From Abyssibacter sp036156195 (lineage in GTDB: Bacteria > Pseudomonadota > Gammaproteobacteria > Nevskiales > OUC007): DNA of 64,000 nucleotides. The notes under the pieces were generated by a model. The model did no database searches and had not been told where the DNA came from. It was given only the letters and a program-made list of their open reading frames with translations. The position numbers and the translations under genes are program-made. The stretch covers positions 1 to 64,000 of the forward strand of contig JAYZUZ010000018.1 in the NCBI GenBank assembly GCA_036156195.1, given 5' to 3'. Shown one piece after another: positions 1 through 7,021 of the stretch. Positions within the stretch are counted from its first letter, which is position 1. Every line of letters starts with the position of its first letter.

Positions 1-129
1 AAAAGTTGCCATGGTCGCCTGCATGCGAAAGCTCATCACGATTCTCAATGTGATGATGAAAACCGGGCAGCATTGGAATCCGGATTTGGCCTGAATTTAT
101 TGACTTCCGACCATAGTCACTTGTTAGGT
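1..129 (-). other. attC recombination site, cut by the window edge
   Basis: This is the integron attC of the cyclase/effector cassette, read on the minus strand. Its R'' core (ACCTAAC on the minus strand) is at 123-129, six bases beyond the stop codon of the cyclase gene. Two 15-base arms, 3-17 and 108-122, are imperfect inverted repeats (AAGTTGCCATGGTCG against CGACCATAGTCACTT), as expected for the foldable attC stem. The matching R' core (GTTRRRY) would fall just left of base 1, so the site is incomplete and the cassette array probably continues outside the window. Confidence 0.7.
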
Positions 130-135
130 GACAAC

Positions 136-900
136 TCACCCGACGGTCCAATGATAGGAAGTGTAGTAATAGTTTTCCCATTGACCATTGTATTGATGGC
201 TATCCTGCTGCCACATGTCCACTTTTTGATCATACCCAAACATGTCCTTCTTCGTGTGGTACTTCACATGATCCTGAAGATTGCTGTAGACATACGATGA
301 GATTCCAACGTGATAGGGGTCTGAGAGTTTGTCCCCGACTTTCACGGATTTGTTAACAGCGTTGCCGAGCCAAACTAGATCTCGGTTATTACTCCCTGAC
401 TTTCCCGCTTTAGTGCAAAGAATGTTTCCGTGATCTAGTCCAATGCCAAAATTGATTGCGCTGTATTTCTCAAGATATGTCCGAACCTTCGAATCAGAGT
501 GCGTGAGCATGTAACACATCTGCATTGCAGCTTTCACAGCTGTAGAAAGAGACGCCTTGGTGTTGCCCTGAAAGAACACCAGCATTCCATCACCATTAAA
601 GCTCCGTACTGCGCCGCCGAGGGAGTTCGCAATCGATACGATAGTGTGGAAGTAGATCATGTGCAGCTTCGCCGTGGTTGTCCGGTTGTGCTTGTTTAAA
701 AGCTCAGTAGACCCCCGCATGTCGATGTACAAAACAGTCGCGGTGAATTTAAGTCCGGTATTACCAAATGTTAGGCGAGAATCGTCGATGTCAGGAACGA
801 TCGTGACATCCGTGACCTCAAACCTGGTATCGACAATTGATTTGGCTTTGGCCTCGATGTCGGTTTTCAAGGTCAATGCGCGCTCCTCCAGACTAACCAT
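136..900 (-). CDS. pycC: Class III nucleotidyl cyclase, probable Pycsar cyclase
   Basis: This 254-residue soluble protein has one class III adenylate/guanylate-cyclase homology domain covering about residues 50-210. The two metal-binding aspartates are visible in YIDMRGST and FNGDGMLVFF, followed by GIGLDHGNIL and a late WLGNAVNKSVK segment. No membrane or sensor domain is fused. It overlaps by 28 bases the gene of a three-TM protein that resembles Pycsar membrane effectors. That pairing is how Pycsar anti-phage modules are built: infection triggers cCMP or cUMP synthesis and the cyclic nucleotide opens a toxic membrane effector. Pyrimidine specificity cannot be read from sequence alone; an ordinary cAMP-type cyclase remains possible. 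Base composition is AT-richer than the core genome, and both genes sit in one integron cassette. Confidence 0.78.
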   Translation of the reverse strand: MVSLEERALTLKTDIEAKAKSIVDTRFEVTDVTIVPDIDDSRLTFGNTGLKFTATVLYIDMRGSTELLNKHNRTTTAKLHMIYFHTIVSIANSLGGAVRSFNGDGMLVFFQGNTKASLSTAVKAAMQMCYMLTHSDSKVRTYLEKYSAINFGIGLDHGNILCTKAGKSGSNNRDLVWLGNAVNKSVKVGDKLSDPYHVGISSYVYSNLQDHVKYHTKKDMFGYDQKVDMWQQDSHQYNGQWENYYYTSYHWTVG

Positions 901-1406
901 GCACCCAGCGGCGAAATTATCGCGGAAATCGTGATCCAGATAGAAAAGCGAAAAAACGCGTACTTCCTATCAGCGATGACAGAATTGGCAATAATTTGAT
1001 TTGCCAACTGAATCTCGAAATCTGTAATTTTTTCTTCTGTTTTGCTGAGGGACTTCGAAAGAGATTCACAGTAACGCTTAGGCGTATATTTCGCTATGTG
1101 GCTGAAGAAGATTAGGTTATCAGTAGCATCTGGCGAGTTCTTCTTAAAAAGCCACGGCATCTGCAAAGATGGCGAGAACGACACCATCAGAGAGACCATG
1201 CTAGCAAGTAAGAGGGTGACGGCAATCAAACCATATACAAACGCGGACGTCGGCATTTCCTGCCAGGCCACACCAAGCCGGACCAAGCCAAAAATAGCCA
1301 GCCCGTTTGCAGCAAGTAAGGTTGCACACTTCGTTTCGGCGTGCTTCAACCACTCGTTGACGTTTTGAAATACGAACTTGAGCTGATCTTCCACGGTTCT
1401 TGTCAC
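873..1406 (-). CDS. pycTM: Three-TM Pycsar-type effector (PycTM/DUF5706-like)
   Basis: A 177-residue membrane protein. It has an amphipathic N-terminus (about 1-25), two adjacent TM segments (about 26-75, around AANGLAIFGLVRLGV and YGLIAVTLLLASMVSL), a cytosolic helical stretch, and a third TM segment near the C-terminus (FSIWITISAIISPLGAWLVW). This 2+1 TM plan with an N-terminal EWLKHAETK-type helix fits DUF5706 Pycsar effectors, which disrupt the inner membrane when they bind a cyclic pyrimidine nucleotide. The first codon is a GTG that lies inside the R' core of the upstream attC; a second GTG four codons later could be the real start. It precedes and overlaps the cyclase gene, so the two form one translational unit inside one cassette. 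Confidence 0.7.
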   Translation of the reverse strand: MTRTVEDQLKFVFQNVNEWLKHAETKCATLLAANGLAIFGLVRLGVAWQEMPTSAFVYGLIAVTLLLASMVSLMVSFSPSLQMPWLFKKNSPDATDNLIFFSHIAKYTPKRYCESLSKSLSKTEEKITDFEIQLANQIIANSVIADRKYAFFRFSIWITISAIISPLGAWLVWRSAH

Positions 1407-1497
1407 TTAACGCTGAAGGTAAGCCGAGCCGGAGCGCAGCGGAGGGGACCAAAGCCGCGCCAGCGGGTTTGGCTTCGGCTTGACCGCCTAGTTAGGT
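1405..1497 (-). other. Complete integron attC site
   Basis: A 93-bp site on the minus strand with R'' ACCTAAC (plus GTTAGGT, 1491-1497) and R' GTTAAGT (plus ACTTAAC, 1405-1411). The inner L arms are GGTCAAGCCGAAGCC and its partner (plus GGTAAGCCGAGCC, 1418-1430). The arms pair except for one extra base, the asymmetry that marks attC strand choice. The stop codon of the upstream cassette ORF overlaps R'' and the start of the next gene overlaps R', the usual tight packing of integron cassettes. Confidence 0.85.
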
Positions 1498-1803
1498 AGC
1501 GCCCGGCTTGCCATTGACATACTTCTGATGAAGCTCAACGCCGCAACGATAGCAGCGCTTGCCCGGCCAGCGGATGTCGGTGATGGACAGCCCACGAAAC
1601 ACTTGCGATGCCCTGCAGCTTGGGCAACGAAGATTCCATGCGTAGCCCGCCGTGACGAAACCGATGAGGAGCGCAAGTGCGAAATGCCAAGTAAATATGT
1701 CACCAAGCGTTGGACTGTTGGAATCAAGAAACAGATGTACGAGAACAACTACGCCGAATACGACGAATAGAGCTAAAAGCACAGTTCGTGGCGCGATTCT
1801 CAT
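1492..1803 (-). CDS. Small membrane protein with C-terminal zinc ribbon (first cassette)
   Basis: A 103-residue protein of unknown function. Two hydrophobic segments (about 7-27 and 38-56) are followed by a cytosolic tail with CPSC and CYRC pairs 24 residues apart, a typical treble-clef or zinc-ribbon metal site. The ATG lies 6 bases after an R' core (GTTAGGT on the minus strand, plus 1809-1815) and the TAA overlaps the R'' of the attC at 1405-1497. It is therefore a complete single-gene cassette in the first position next to attI. Its product could be a stress or defence protein, but nothing in the sequence proves this. Confidence 0.7.
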   Translation of the reverse strand: MRIAPRTVLLALFVVFGVVVLVHLFLDSNSPTLGDIFTWHFALALLIGFVTAGYAWNLRCPSCRASQVFRGLSITDIRWPGKRCYRCGVELHQKYVNGKPGAT

Positions 1804-1808
1804 GAGCT

Positions 1809-2059
1809 ACCTAACGCTTATTGGATGGACAATGGCAACCTAATCTACAGCGGATAGACCACCTAATACGCTGAAATAGTCTGTAACTCTTTGAATTCAC
1901 AAGTTTCTACTCTGAAGATGTGGCCTCAAGCTGGCTGAGATGTCGCCATTGGCCACCTAATACGACCCGAGATGCGAGCTTTGACTGGGACGCTACGGCT
2001 TGGGTGTCCGGCATGTCGCGTTTTTTCCGTAGGGTGTCGATAGGTTCATAGCGTTCTCG
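1809..2059. promoter_or_regulatory. Probable attI recombination region with direct repeats
   Basis: The stretch between the first cassette and the integrase remnant. It starts with a GTTRRRY core on the minus strand (plus ACCTAAC, 1809-1815). The base pattern CCACCTAATACG occurs at 1859-1870 and 1953-1964, with a related copy (CAACCTAATCTA) near 1836-1847. No attC-like inverted arms are seen, so this end fits an attI site, whose integrase-binding sites are direct repeats. The cassette promoter should be here or within intI but was not identified. Confidence 0.5.
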
Positions 2060-2065
2060 GTGGCC

Positions 2066-2407
2066 ATGTCGTCATCACAACCTAGATTATTGGATCAGCT
2101 GCGTCACGCTCTTCGCGCGCGGCATTATTCTTACCGTACCGAGCAAACATATACGCAATGGGTTCGGCGGTACATCATTTTCAATGATATGCGGCATCCA
2201 CGTGAGATGGGCAAGGTCGAGATTGAGGCCTTTCTAACCCATCTTGCTGTTTCACGCCGAGTTTCTGCGTCTACTCAAAACCAGGCCATGTCGGCCATCT
2301 TGTCCCAATATCACCATGTGTTGGAGATGGAGCCGGAATGGTTAACCGAAGTGGTCCGCGAAAGACCATCACGTCGCGTTCCGATGGTGCTGGCGCCGCC
2401 CAAATGA
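2066..2407 (+). pseudogene. intI: Integron integrase, N-terminal fragment
   Basis: The 113 codons from ATG 2066 match the SAM-like N-terminal domain of integron tyrosine recombinases: LLDQLRHALRARHYSYRTEQ, YTQWVRRYIIF, EIEAFLTHLAV, and RPSRRVPMVL, where the catalytic domain should begin. An early stop follows APPK and the next 24 bases reach the end of rnhB. The catalytic domain with its RHRHY residues and the IntI-specific insertion is absent, so the protein cannot recombine DNA. Orientation is opposite to the cassettes, as in normal integrons. The 3' part was probably lost by deletion against rnhB. A GTG at 2060 is an alternative start. Confidence 0.88.
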
Positions 2408-2430
2408 ACGGAGTTGCGTCGTATCTCGGC

Positions 2431-3024
2431 TTACCCGAAGAGGGGTTGCTGCCCTTTGCCCAGTATCTCGCGCACGGGTGCAAAGCTGCGCCGGTGGACG
2501 GGTGTGACGCCCAGGCGCCGGAGTGCGTCGAGATGCGCGGCGGTCGGATAGCCCTTGTGGCGAGCCAGTCCATAGCCCGGGTAGCTGTCATCCAGCATGA
2601 CGAGCTGCCGGTCCCGTGTGACTTTGGCCAGAATCGAGGCAGCGCTAATCGCCGGCTCCACCGCATCGCCCCCGACTACGAGCGTGGTCGGACAGGCCAG
2701 ACCGGGCGACCGATTGCCATCGACCAATGCATGCGTGGGTGCCGGCTCCAGCTGCTCAACGGCGCGGCGCATGGCCAGCAATGACGCCTGCAGGATATTC
2801 AGCGTGTCGATTTCCTCAACGCTGGCCTCGGCGATGGCCCAGGCCAATGCACGCGCCTGGATTGCCTCGAACAACGCCTCGCGCCGCCGTTCGGTGAGTT
2901 TTTTGGAGTCGGCCAACCCTTCGATGGGGTGGTCCGGATCGAGTATTACCGCCGCTGCGACCACAGGCCCAGCCAATGGCCCGCGGCCGACCTCATCCAC
3001 GCCTGCCACGCGCTCGGTCGTCAA
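2431..3024 (-). CDS. rnhB: Ribonuclease HII
   Basis: Cleaves the RNA strand of RNA-DNA hybrids and starts removal of single ribonucleotides misincorporated in DNA. The 197-residue length is normal. The metal-binding acids are in GVDEVGRGPLAGPVV (Asp-Glu near the N-terminus), ALVDGN and KVTRDRQL. The start overlaps the end of lpxB by 4 bases, the conserved lpxA-lpxB-rnhB order. In many gammaproteobacteria dnaE follows; here an integron end follows instead, only 23 bases beyond the stop codon. Confidence 0.97.
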   Translation of the reverse strand: MTTERVAGVDEVGRGPLAGPVVAAAVILDPDHPIEGLADSKKLTERRREALFEAIQARALAWAIAEASVEEIDTLNILQASLLAMRRAVEQLEPAPTHALVDGNRSPGLACPTTLVVGGDAVEPAISAASILAKVTRDRQLVMLDDSYPGYGLARHKGYPTAAHLDALRRLGVTPVHRRSFAPVREILGKGQQPLFG

Positions 3025-4151
3025 CCCAGCAACTCCAGAATCGCGTCGGCGGCCTCTTCATCGGCTTTGCGCTGCAGGGCTTTGTGCACGGCTGCAAACT
3101 GGCGCGTCTGGGCCTGGGCGTATGCAGGTCGCTGTAGCAGCAGTCGCACCGCTCCTGCCAGTGCCTGGGGTGTGGCGGCGCCCTGTAGCAGCTCCGGAAC
3201 AGCCGGATCCTCTATCAGCAGGTTGGGCAACGCGACATGCGGTGACTTGAGTAGCCCCAGGTCCAGCATCAACCAGGCGGTGAGTGCATTGGTGGCGTAG
3301 GCCACGACCATCGGTCGCTGGACCAGCAGCGTCTCCAACGTCGCAGTACCGGACGCAATCAGCACCGCGTCGGCCGCCGCCATGGCGGCTTGTGACTGGC
3401 CATCGACGACGGTGAGCGCCAGCGGCGACCCCGCCACCAGCGCATCCAGTCGTTTACGCGCCTTGGCGTTGGCGGCAGGCAGGATGCACTGCAGGCCGGG
3501 CATGTCACGGGTCAGCCGCTCGGCGGCCTGCAAGAACAAAGGTGCGAGCCGGTCGATCTCGCTGCCGCGGCTGCCGGGCAGTAGCGCCAGCACCGGACCC
3601 TGTGCGGGTAAGCCCAAGGCGTGTCGGGCCTTTGCGGGATCGGGGTCGGCAGCGATCTGATCCGCCAGCGGATGGCCGACAAACCGCACGGGAATCCCAC
3701 TGTCTCGGTAAAACGCGGCCTCGAAAGGGAACAGCGTCAGCATCAAATCGACAGATTCAGCGATGTGCTTGACCCGCCCCTGCCGCCAAGCCCAGACCGA
3801 CGGACTCACATAGTGCACCGTGGGAATGCCGTGGGCCCGCAGGCGCTTTTCTACGCCCAGGTTGAAGTCCGGCGCATCAATGCCAACCACCACGTCGGGT
3901 TTGCGGGCCAGGATTTGTTCGATCAGCCTGCGCCGGAACTTCACCAGTCGCGGGACTTCCTTGAGAACCTCCACCAGCCCCATGACTGATAATGTCTCGA
4001 TATCCGCGAGTGATTCGCAGCCCGCAGCTGTCATGCGCGGCCCGGTGACGCCGAAGGCCTGGAGGTCCGGCACCCGGCGTGAGAGGGCCTGGACCAGACC
4101 CGCCCCCAGAATGTCGCCGGAGACTTCCCCGGCAATGATGGCGATCCGCAT
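3021..4151 (-). CDS. lpxB: Lipid-A-disaccharide synthase
   Basis: A 376-residue GT19 enzyme at the cytoplasmic face of the inner membrane. It joins UDP-2,3-diacylglucosamine and lipid X to form the lipid A disaccharide. It begins with IAIIAGEVSGDILGAGLV, the donor-binding fold of the family, and contains GIDAPDFNLG, HYVSPSVWAW and LLPGSRGSEI. It lies 24 bases after lpxA and overlaps rnhB. Start ATG at 4151 gives the usual N-terminus. Confidence 0.97.
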   Translation of the reverse strand: MRIAIIAGEVSGDILGAGLVQALSRRVPDLQAFGVTGPRMTAAGCESLADIETLSVMGLVEVLKEVPRLVKFRRRLIEQILARKPDVVVGIDAPDFNLGVEKRLRAHGIPTVHYVSPSVWAWRQGRVKHIAESVDLMLTLFPFEAAFYRDSGIPVRFVGHPLADQIAADPDPAKARHALGLPAQGPVLALLPGSRGSEIDRLAPLFLQAAERLTRDMPGLQCILPAANAKARKRLDALVAGSPLALTVVDGQSQAAMAAADAVLIASGTATLETLLVQRPMVVAYATNALTAWLMLDLGLLKSPHVALPNLLIEDPAVPELLQGAATPQALAGAVRLLLQRPAYAQAQTRQFAAVHKALQRKADEEAADAILELLG

Positions 4152-4175
4152 GGCGTGACGCGTGGAGAAGGCTTG

Positions 4176-4949
4176 CTAGCGCTGCAAGCCGCGCTGCGAG
4201 GCTTCGATAAACTGGATCATCGAGGCGACGTGTTCGTCGTCCTGGTGTTCGCGCAAGGCCTCCAGCGCGTCCGGCAGCCGGAGTTCCTTGCGGTAGATCG
4301 TCCGGTAGGCTTCTTTGATGCGACGAATCGCGTCCCTCTCGAAGCCCCGACGTTGTAGCCCACGGGTGTTGATACCCCGTGGCACGGCTGGATTGCCATC
4401 CACCAACACAAAGGGTGGTACATCGCGATCCAGCCCCGAGGCATACCCCGTGAAGCTGTGCGCGCCCATTCGGCAGAACTGGTGGATGAGCGTAAACCCG
4501 CCCAAAATCACCCAGTCGCCGATGTGCACATGGCCGGCCAGGCTGGCGTTATTGGCAAATATCGTATGGCTGCCGATCTGACAGTCATGGGCGACATGGC
4601 AGTAGGCCATGATCCAGTTATCACTGCCGATGCGGGTGGTGCCGTCTTCCTTGAGCGTGCCCCGGTTAATGGTCACGTTTTCGCGGATGACGTTGCGGTC
4701 GCCGATGAGTGTCCAGGTGTTGTCGGACGGCTTGGCCGTCATGTCCTGCGACAGCTCCCCCACCGAGGCGAACTGGTAAATCTGGTTGCCCTCGCCGATC
4801 CGCGTCTGCGCGCCGATGACAACATGGGGACCGATCCGCGTGTCCGCGCCAATTTCCACATCGGCGCCGATGATGCTGTACGGCCCGATGTCGGCGGTGT
4901 CATGAATCCGAGCGCTGGGCTCGACAATGGCGGTGGGGTGAATACTCAT
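4176..4949 (-). CDS. lpxA: UDP-N-acetylglucosamine O-acyltransferase
   Basis: First enzyme of lipid A synthesis: moves a 3-hydroxyacyl chain from ACP to the 3-OH of UDP-GlcNAc. The 257 residues comprise left-handed beta-helix hexapeptide repeats (IGADVEIGADTRIGPHVVIG and later copies) and a C-terminal helical domain (RRIKEAYRTIYRK). The catalytic His is in MAYCHVAHDCQIG. The gene overlaps fabZ by 4 bases, so the pair is translationally coupled and shares the hydroxyacyl-ACP branch point. Confidence 0.97.
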   Translation of the reverse strand: MSIHPTAIVEPSARIHDTADIGPYSIIGADVEIGADTRIGPHVVIGAQTRIGEGNQIYQFASVGELSQDMTAKPSDNTWTLIGDRNVIRENVTINRGTLKEDGTTRIGSDNWIMAYCHVAHDCQIGSHTIFANNASLAGHVHIGDWVILGGFTLIHQFCRMGAHSFTGYASGLDRDVPPFVLVDGNPAVPRGINTRGLQRRGFERDAIRRIKEAYRTIYRKELRLPDALEALREHQDDEHVASMIQFIEASQRGLQR

Positions 4950-5398
4950 TCGTCAACCGATTTGGCTGCGCACATCAGATCGGCCGTGCACACGGTCTGG
5001 TCGTCCACCCAGGCGCGTGCCTCGAACTTCCAGATCTCACGCTTATGGCGGATGACCTTGGCTTCCATCATCAGGCGGTCGCCGGGCGACACCGGACGCT
5101 TGAAGCGCGCTTTGTCGATCCCCGCGAAATACAGAATGATGCCGTCGGATGCGCGCACCCCGGTCAGGTGCGACACCAGCAGGCCGCAGGTCTGCGCCAG
5201 CGCCTCCAGAATCAGCACGCCGGGCATGACCGGCACCTGGGGAAAGTGTCCAGGGAAGAAGGGCTCGTTGTAGGTCACGTTCTTGAACGTCACCAGCCGC
5301 TCCTGCCCATCGAATTCGACCACGCGGTCGACCAGAAGAAACGGATACCGATGCGGCACCAGTTTCAGAATATCGTTAATCGTGCTCTCGTCCACCAC
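4946..5398 (-). CDS. fabZ: 3-hydroxyacyl-ACP dehydratase
   Basis: A 150-residue hotdog-fold dehydratase of type II fatty acid synthesis that turns 3-hydroxyacyl-ACP into trans-2-enoyl-ACP. The catalytic His is in FFPGHFPQVPVMPG and the Glu in LILEALAQTCG. It sits between lpxD and lpxA, as in E. coli, where it balances flow of hydroxyacyl chains between phospholipid and lipid A. A 42-base gap separates it from lpxD. Confidence 0.97.
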   Translation of the reverse strand: MVDESTINDILKLVPHRYPFLLVDRVVEFDGQERLVTFKNVTYNEPFFPGHFPQVPVMPGVLILEALAQTCGLLVSHLTGVRASDGIILYFAGIDKARFKRPVSPGDRLMMEAKVIRHKREIWKFEARAWVDDQTVCTADLMCAAKSVDE

Positions 5399-5440
5399 TG
5401 CTCTGCTACCCCGCCCTGTCCTGCCAGTCCGTCGGGATGC

Positions 5441-6451
5441 TCAGGCACCCGATTCGAGTTGTTTGACCCGGTCTTCCAGTTTGCCGAGACGCCGGAGGCG
5501 TGCGACCTGCTTGCGCCACTCTCCGCTGGTGGCTACCGGCCAACCGGAGGAGTAAGTGCCGGGCTCGCGAATCGAACGGGTCACCAGCGTCATCCCGGTA
5601 ATCATCACCTTGTCGGTAATCTCCAGGTGACCGGCCACGCCCACGGCACCACCGAGCATGCAATAAGACCCGATCGTGCTGCTGCCGGCAATGCCAACCT
5701 TGGCCGCCAGCGCCGTGTGGTCGCCAATCCGGACGTTGTGAGCGATTTGCACCAGGTTGTCGATCTTCACGCCGTGACCGATCACGGTGTCTTCCACCGC
5801 GCCGCGATCAATCGTGGTGTTGGCGCCAATCTCGACATCGTCTCCGATGACCACACTGCCCAGCTGCGGCACCTCAATCCATCGACCGGCATCCATGGCC
5901 AGACCAAATCCGCGACTACCCACCACAACGCCAGGATGCAGTCGGCAGCGGGCGCCGATGGTGACACCGTCTTCGAGCGTGACATTGGCGGCAACGGCCG
6001 TGTGGCTGCCGATCTGAACACCGCGACCGATCACGGTATTGGGGCCGATGCACACACCGTCCGCGAGGCGCGCATCGGCTGCCACGACTGCGCCGGCGGC
6101 AATGGTGACGCCGGCACCCAGGCTGGCCTGCTCATCCACGACTGCGCGTGGATGGACCTGGCCCGTGGCGTCAGCCGGAGGCAAGAACTCGCTGGCAACC
6201 CGGGCGTAGGCCACATAGGGGTCGCGCGCCACAAGGCCGGGTGTGGCCAGTGCCTCGGCATCGGCTGTAGACACGATTACGGCGCTGGCCGCCGTACTGG
6301 CCAGATAGCGCCGATACTGCGGGTTGGCCAGAAAGCTGATCGCCCCTGCCCGGCCATTGGCCAGCGTGCAGACGCCGTCGATTTCGACGTTGCCGTCGCC
6401 GATCAGCTCCAGACCATGGCGCTCGGCGAGCGCCCCCAGACGAACTGCCAA
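5441..6451 (-). CDS. lpxD: UDP-3-O-acylglucosamine N-acyltransferase
   Basis: Third step of lipid A synthesis, adding the N-linked hydroxyacyl chain. The 336 residues have an N-terminal uridine-binding domain (ISFLANPQYRRYL), a long left-handed beta-helix (DGVCIGPNTVIGRGVQIGSH and many repeats), the catalytic-His region IAHNVRIGDHTALAA, and a C-terminal helix (RLRRLGKLEDRVKQLE). It lies between the Skp-like chaperone gene and fabZ. Confidence 0.96.
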   Translation of the reverse strand: MAVRLGALAERHGLELIGDGNVEIDGVCTLANGRAGAISFLANPQYRRYLASTAASAVIVSTADAEALATPGLVARDPYVAYARVASEFLPPADATGQVHPRAVVDEQASLGAGVTIAAGAVVAADARLADGVCIGPNTVIGRGVQIGSHTAVAANVTLEDGVTIGARCRLHPGVVVGSRGFGLAMDAGRWIEVPQLGSVVIGDDVEIGANTTIDRGAVEDTVIGHGVKIDNLVQIAHNVRIGDHTALAAKVGIAGSSTIGSYCMLGGAVGVAGHLEITDKVMITGMTLVTRSIREPGTYSSGWPVATSGEWRKQVARLRRLGKLEDRVKQLESGA

Positions 6452-6464
6452 GTTGCCGGAGCCC

Positions 6465-6968
6465 TTACTTGGCGGCTTCCAGACGACGCAGCACCTGCCC
6501 CGTCACGTCCACGGCATCGCTGGCGTAGACCGGGTCCTGCAGAACCAGGTCGTACTTGCCTTCTGTGGCAACGGCTTCAATGACTTCCGAAATCTGGTTC
6601 ATCAGCTGCTGAGCCAGTTCTTTTTCGCGTGCCGCAACGTCTTCGCGGAACTTGCGCTCGGAGTAGTTGAAGTCAATACGGCGCGTGTTGAGGTCTTTTT
6701 CCGTGCGTGCACGCTCGGCTGCGCTCATGACATCGGCATTGCGCTTAAAGGCCTGGAGGTCTTCAGACAGCTGCTTGCCGTCCTGCTCCAGCTCCTTGGC
6801 GCGACGCTCGAAGTCGGCCTTCATCTGCGCTTCCATCTTTTTGTACTGCGGTGATTCCTTGATCAGGCGCTGGGACTGGATGGTCGCGATGCGAACTTCT
6901 GCCAGTGCCGTGCTGCTCCAGGCAGCACCGGCGATCAGGAGAGCGAGAATCGTGGTGATTTGTTTCAT
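6465..6968 (-). CDS. skp: OmpH/Skp-family periplasmic chaperone
   Basis: A 167-residue exported protein that should hold unfolded outer-membrane proteins in the periplasm on the way to BamA. A signal peptide covers about residues 1-23 (LLIAGAAWSSTALA). The rest is a long charged coiled coil (about 35-135), as in Skp tentacles, with FNYSERKFREDVAAREKELAQ at its end. The bamA-skp-lpxD order is conserved. Confidence 0.93.
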   Translation of the reverse strand: MKQITTILALLIAGAAWSSTALAEVRIATIQSQRLIKESPQYKKMEAQMKADFERRAKELEQDGKQLSEDLQAFKRNADVMSAAERARTEKDLNTRRIDFNYSERKFREDVAAREKELAQQLMNQISEVIEAVATEGKYDLVLQDPVYASDAVDVTGQVLRRLEAAK

Positions 6969-7021
6969 GAGATTTAGACGGTTGGTCGAATCGAGTTGGA
7001 CACCAATGCGCTTGGTGCGAC

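Noticed and set aside
2408..2430. Possible continuation of the integrase after the stop by frameshift
   Set aside because: Neither other frame shows the next integrase motifs, and rnhB starts almost at once.
5045..6583. Long plus-strand reading frame (512 codons) opposite fabZ/lpxD
   Set aside because: Fully antisense to conserved lpxD and fabZ genes; no protein family features, a result of high GC.
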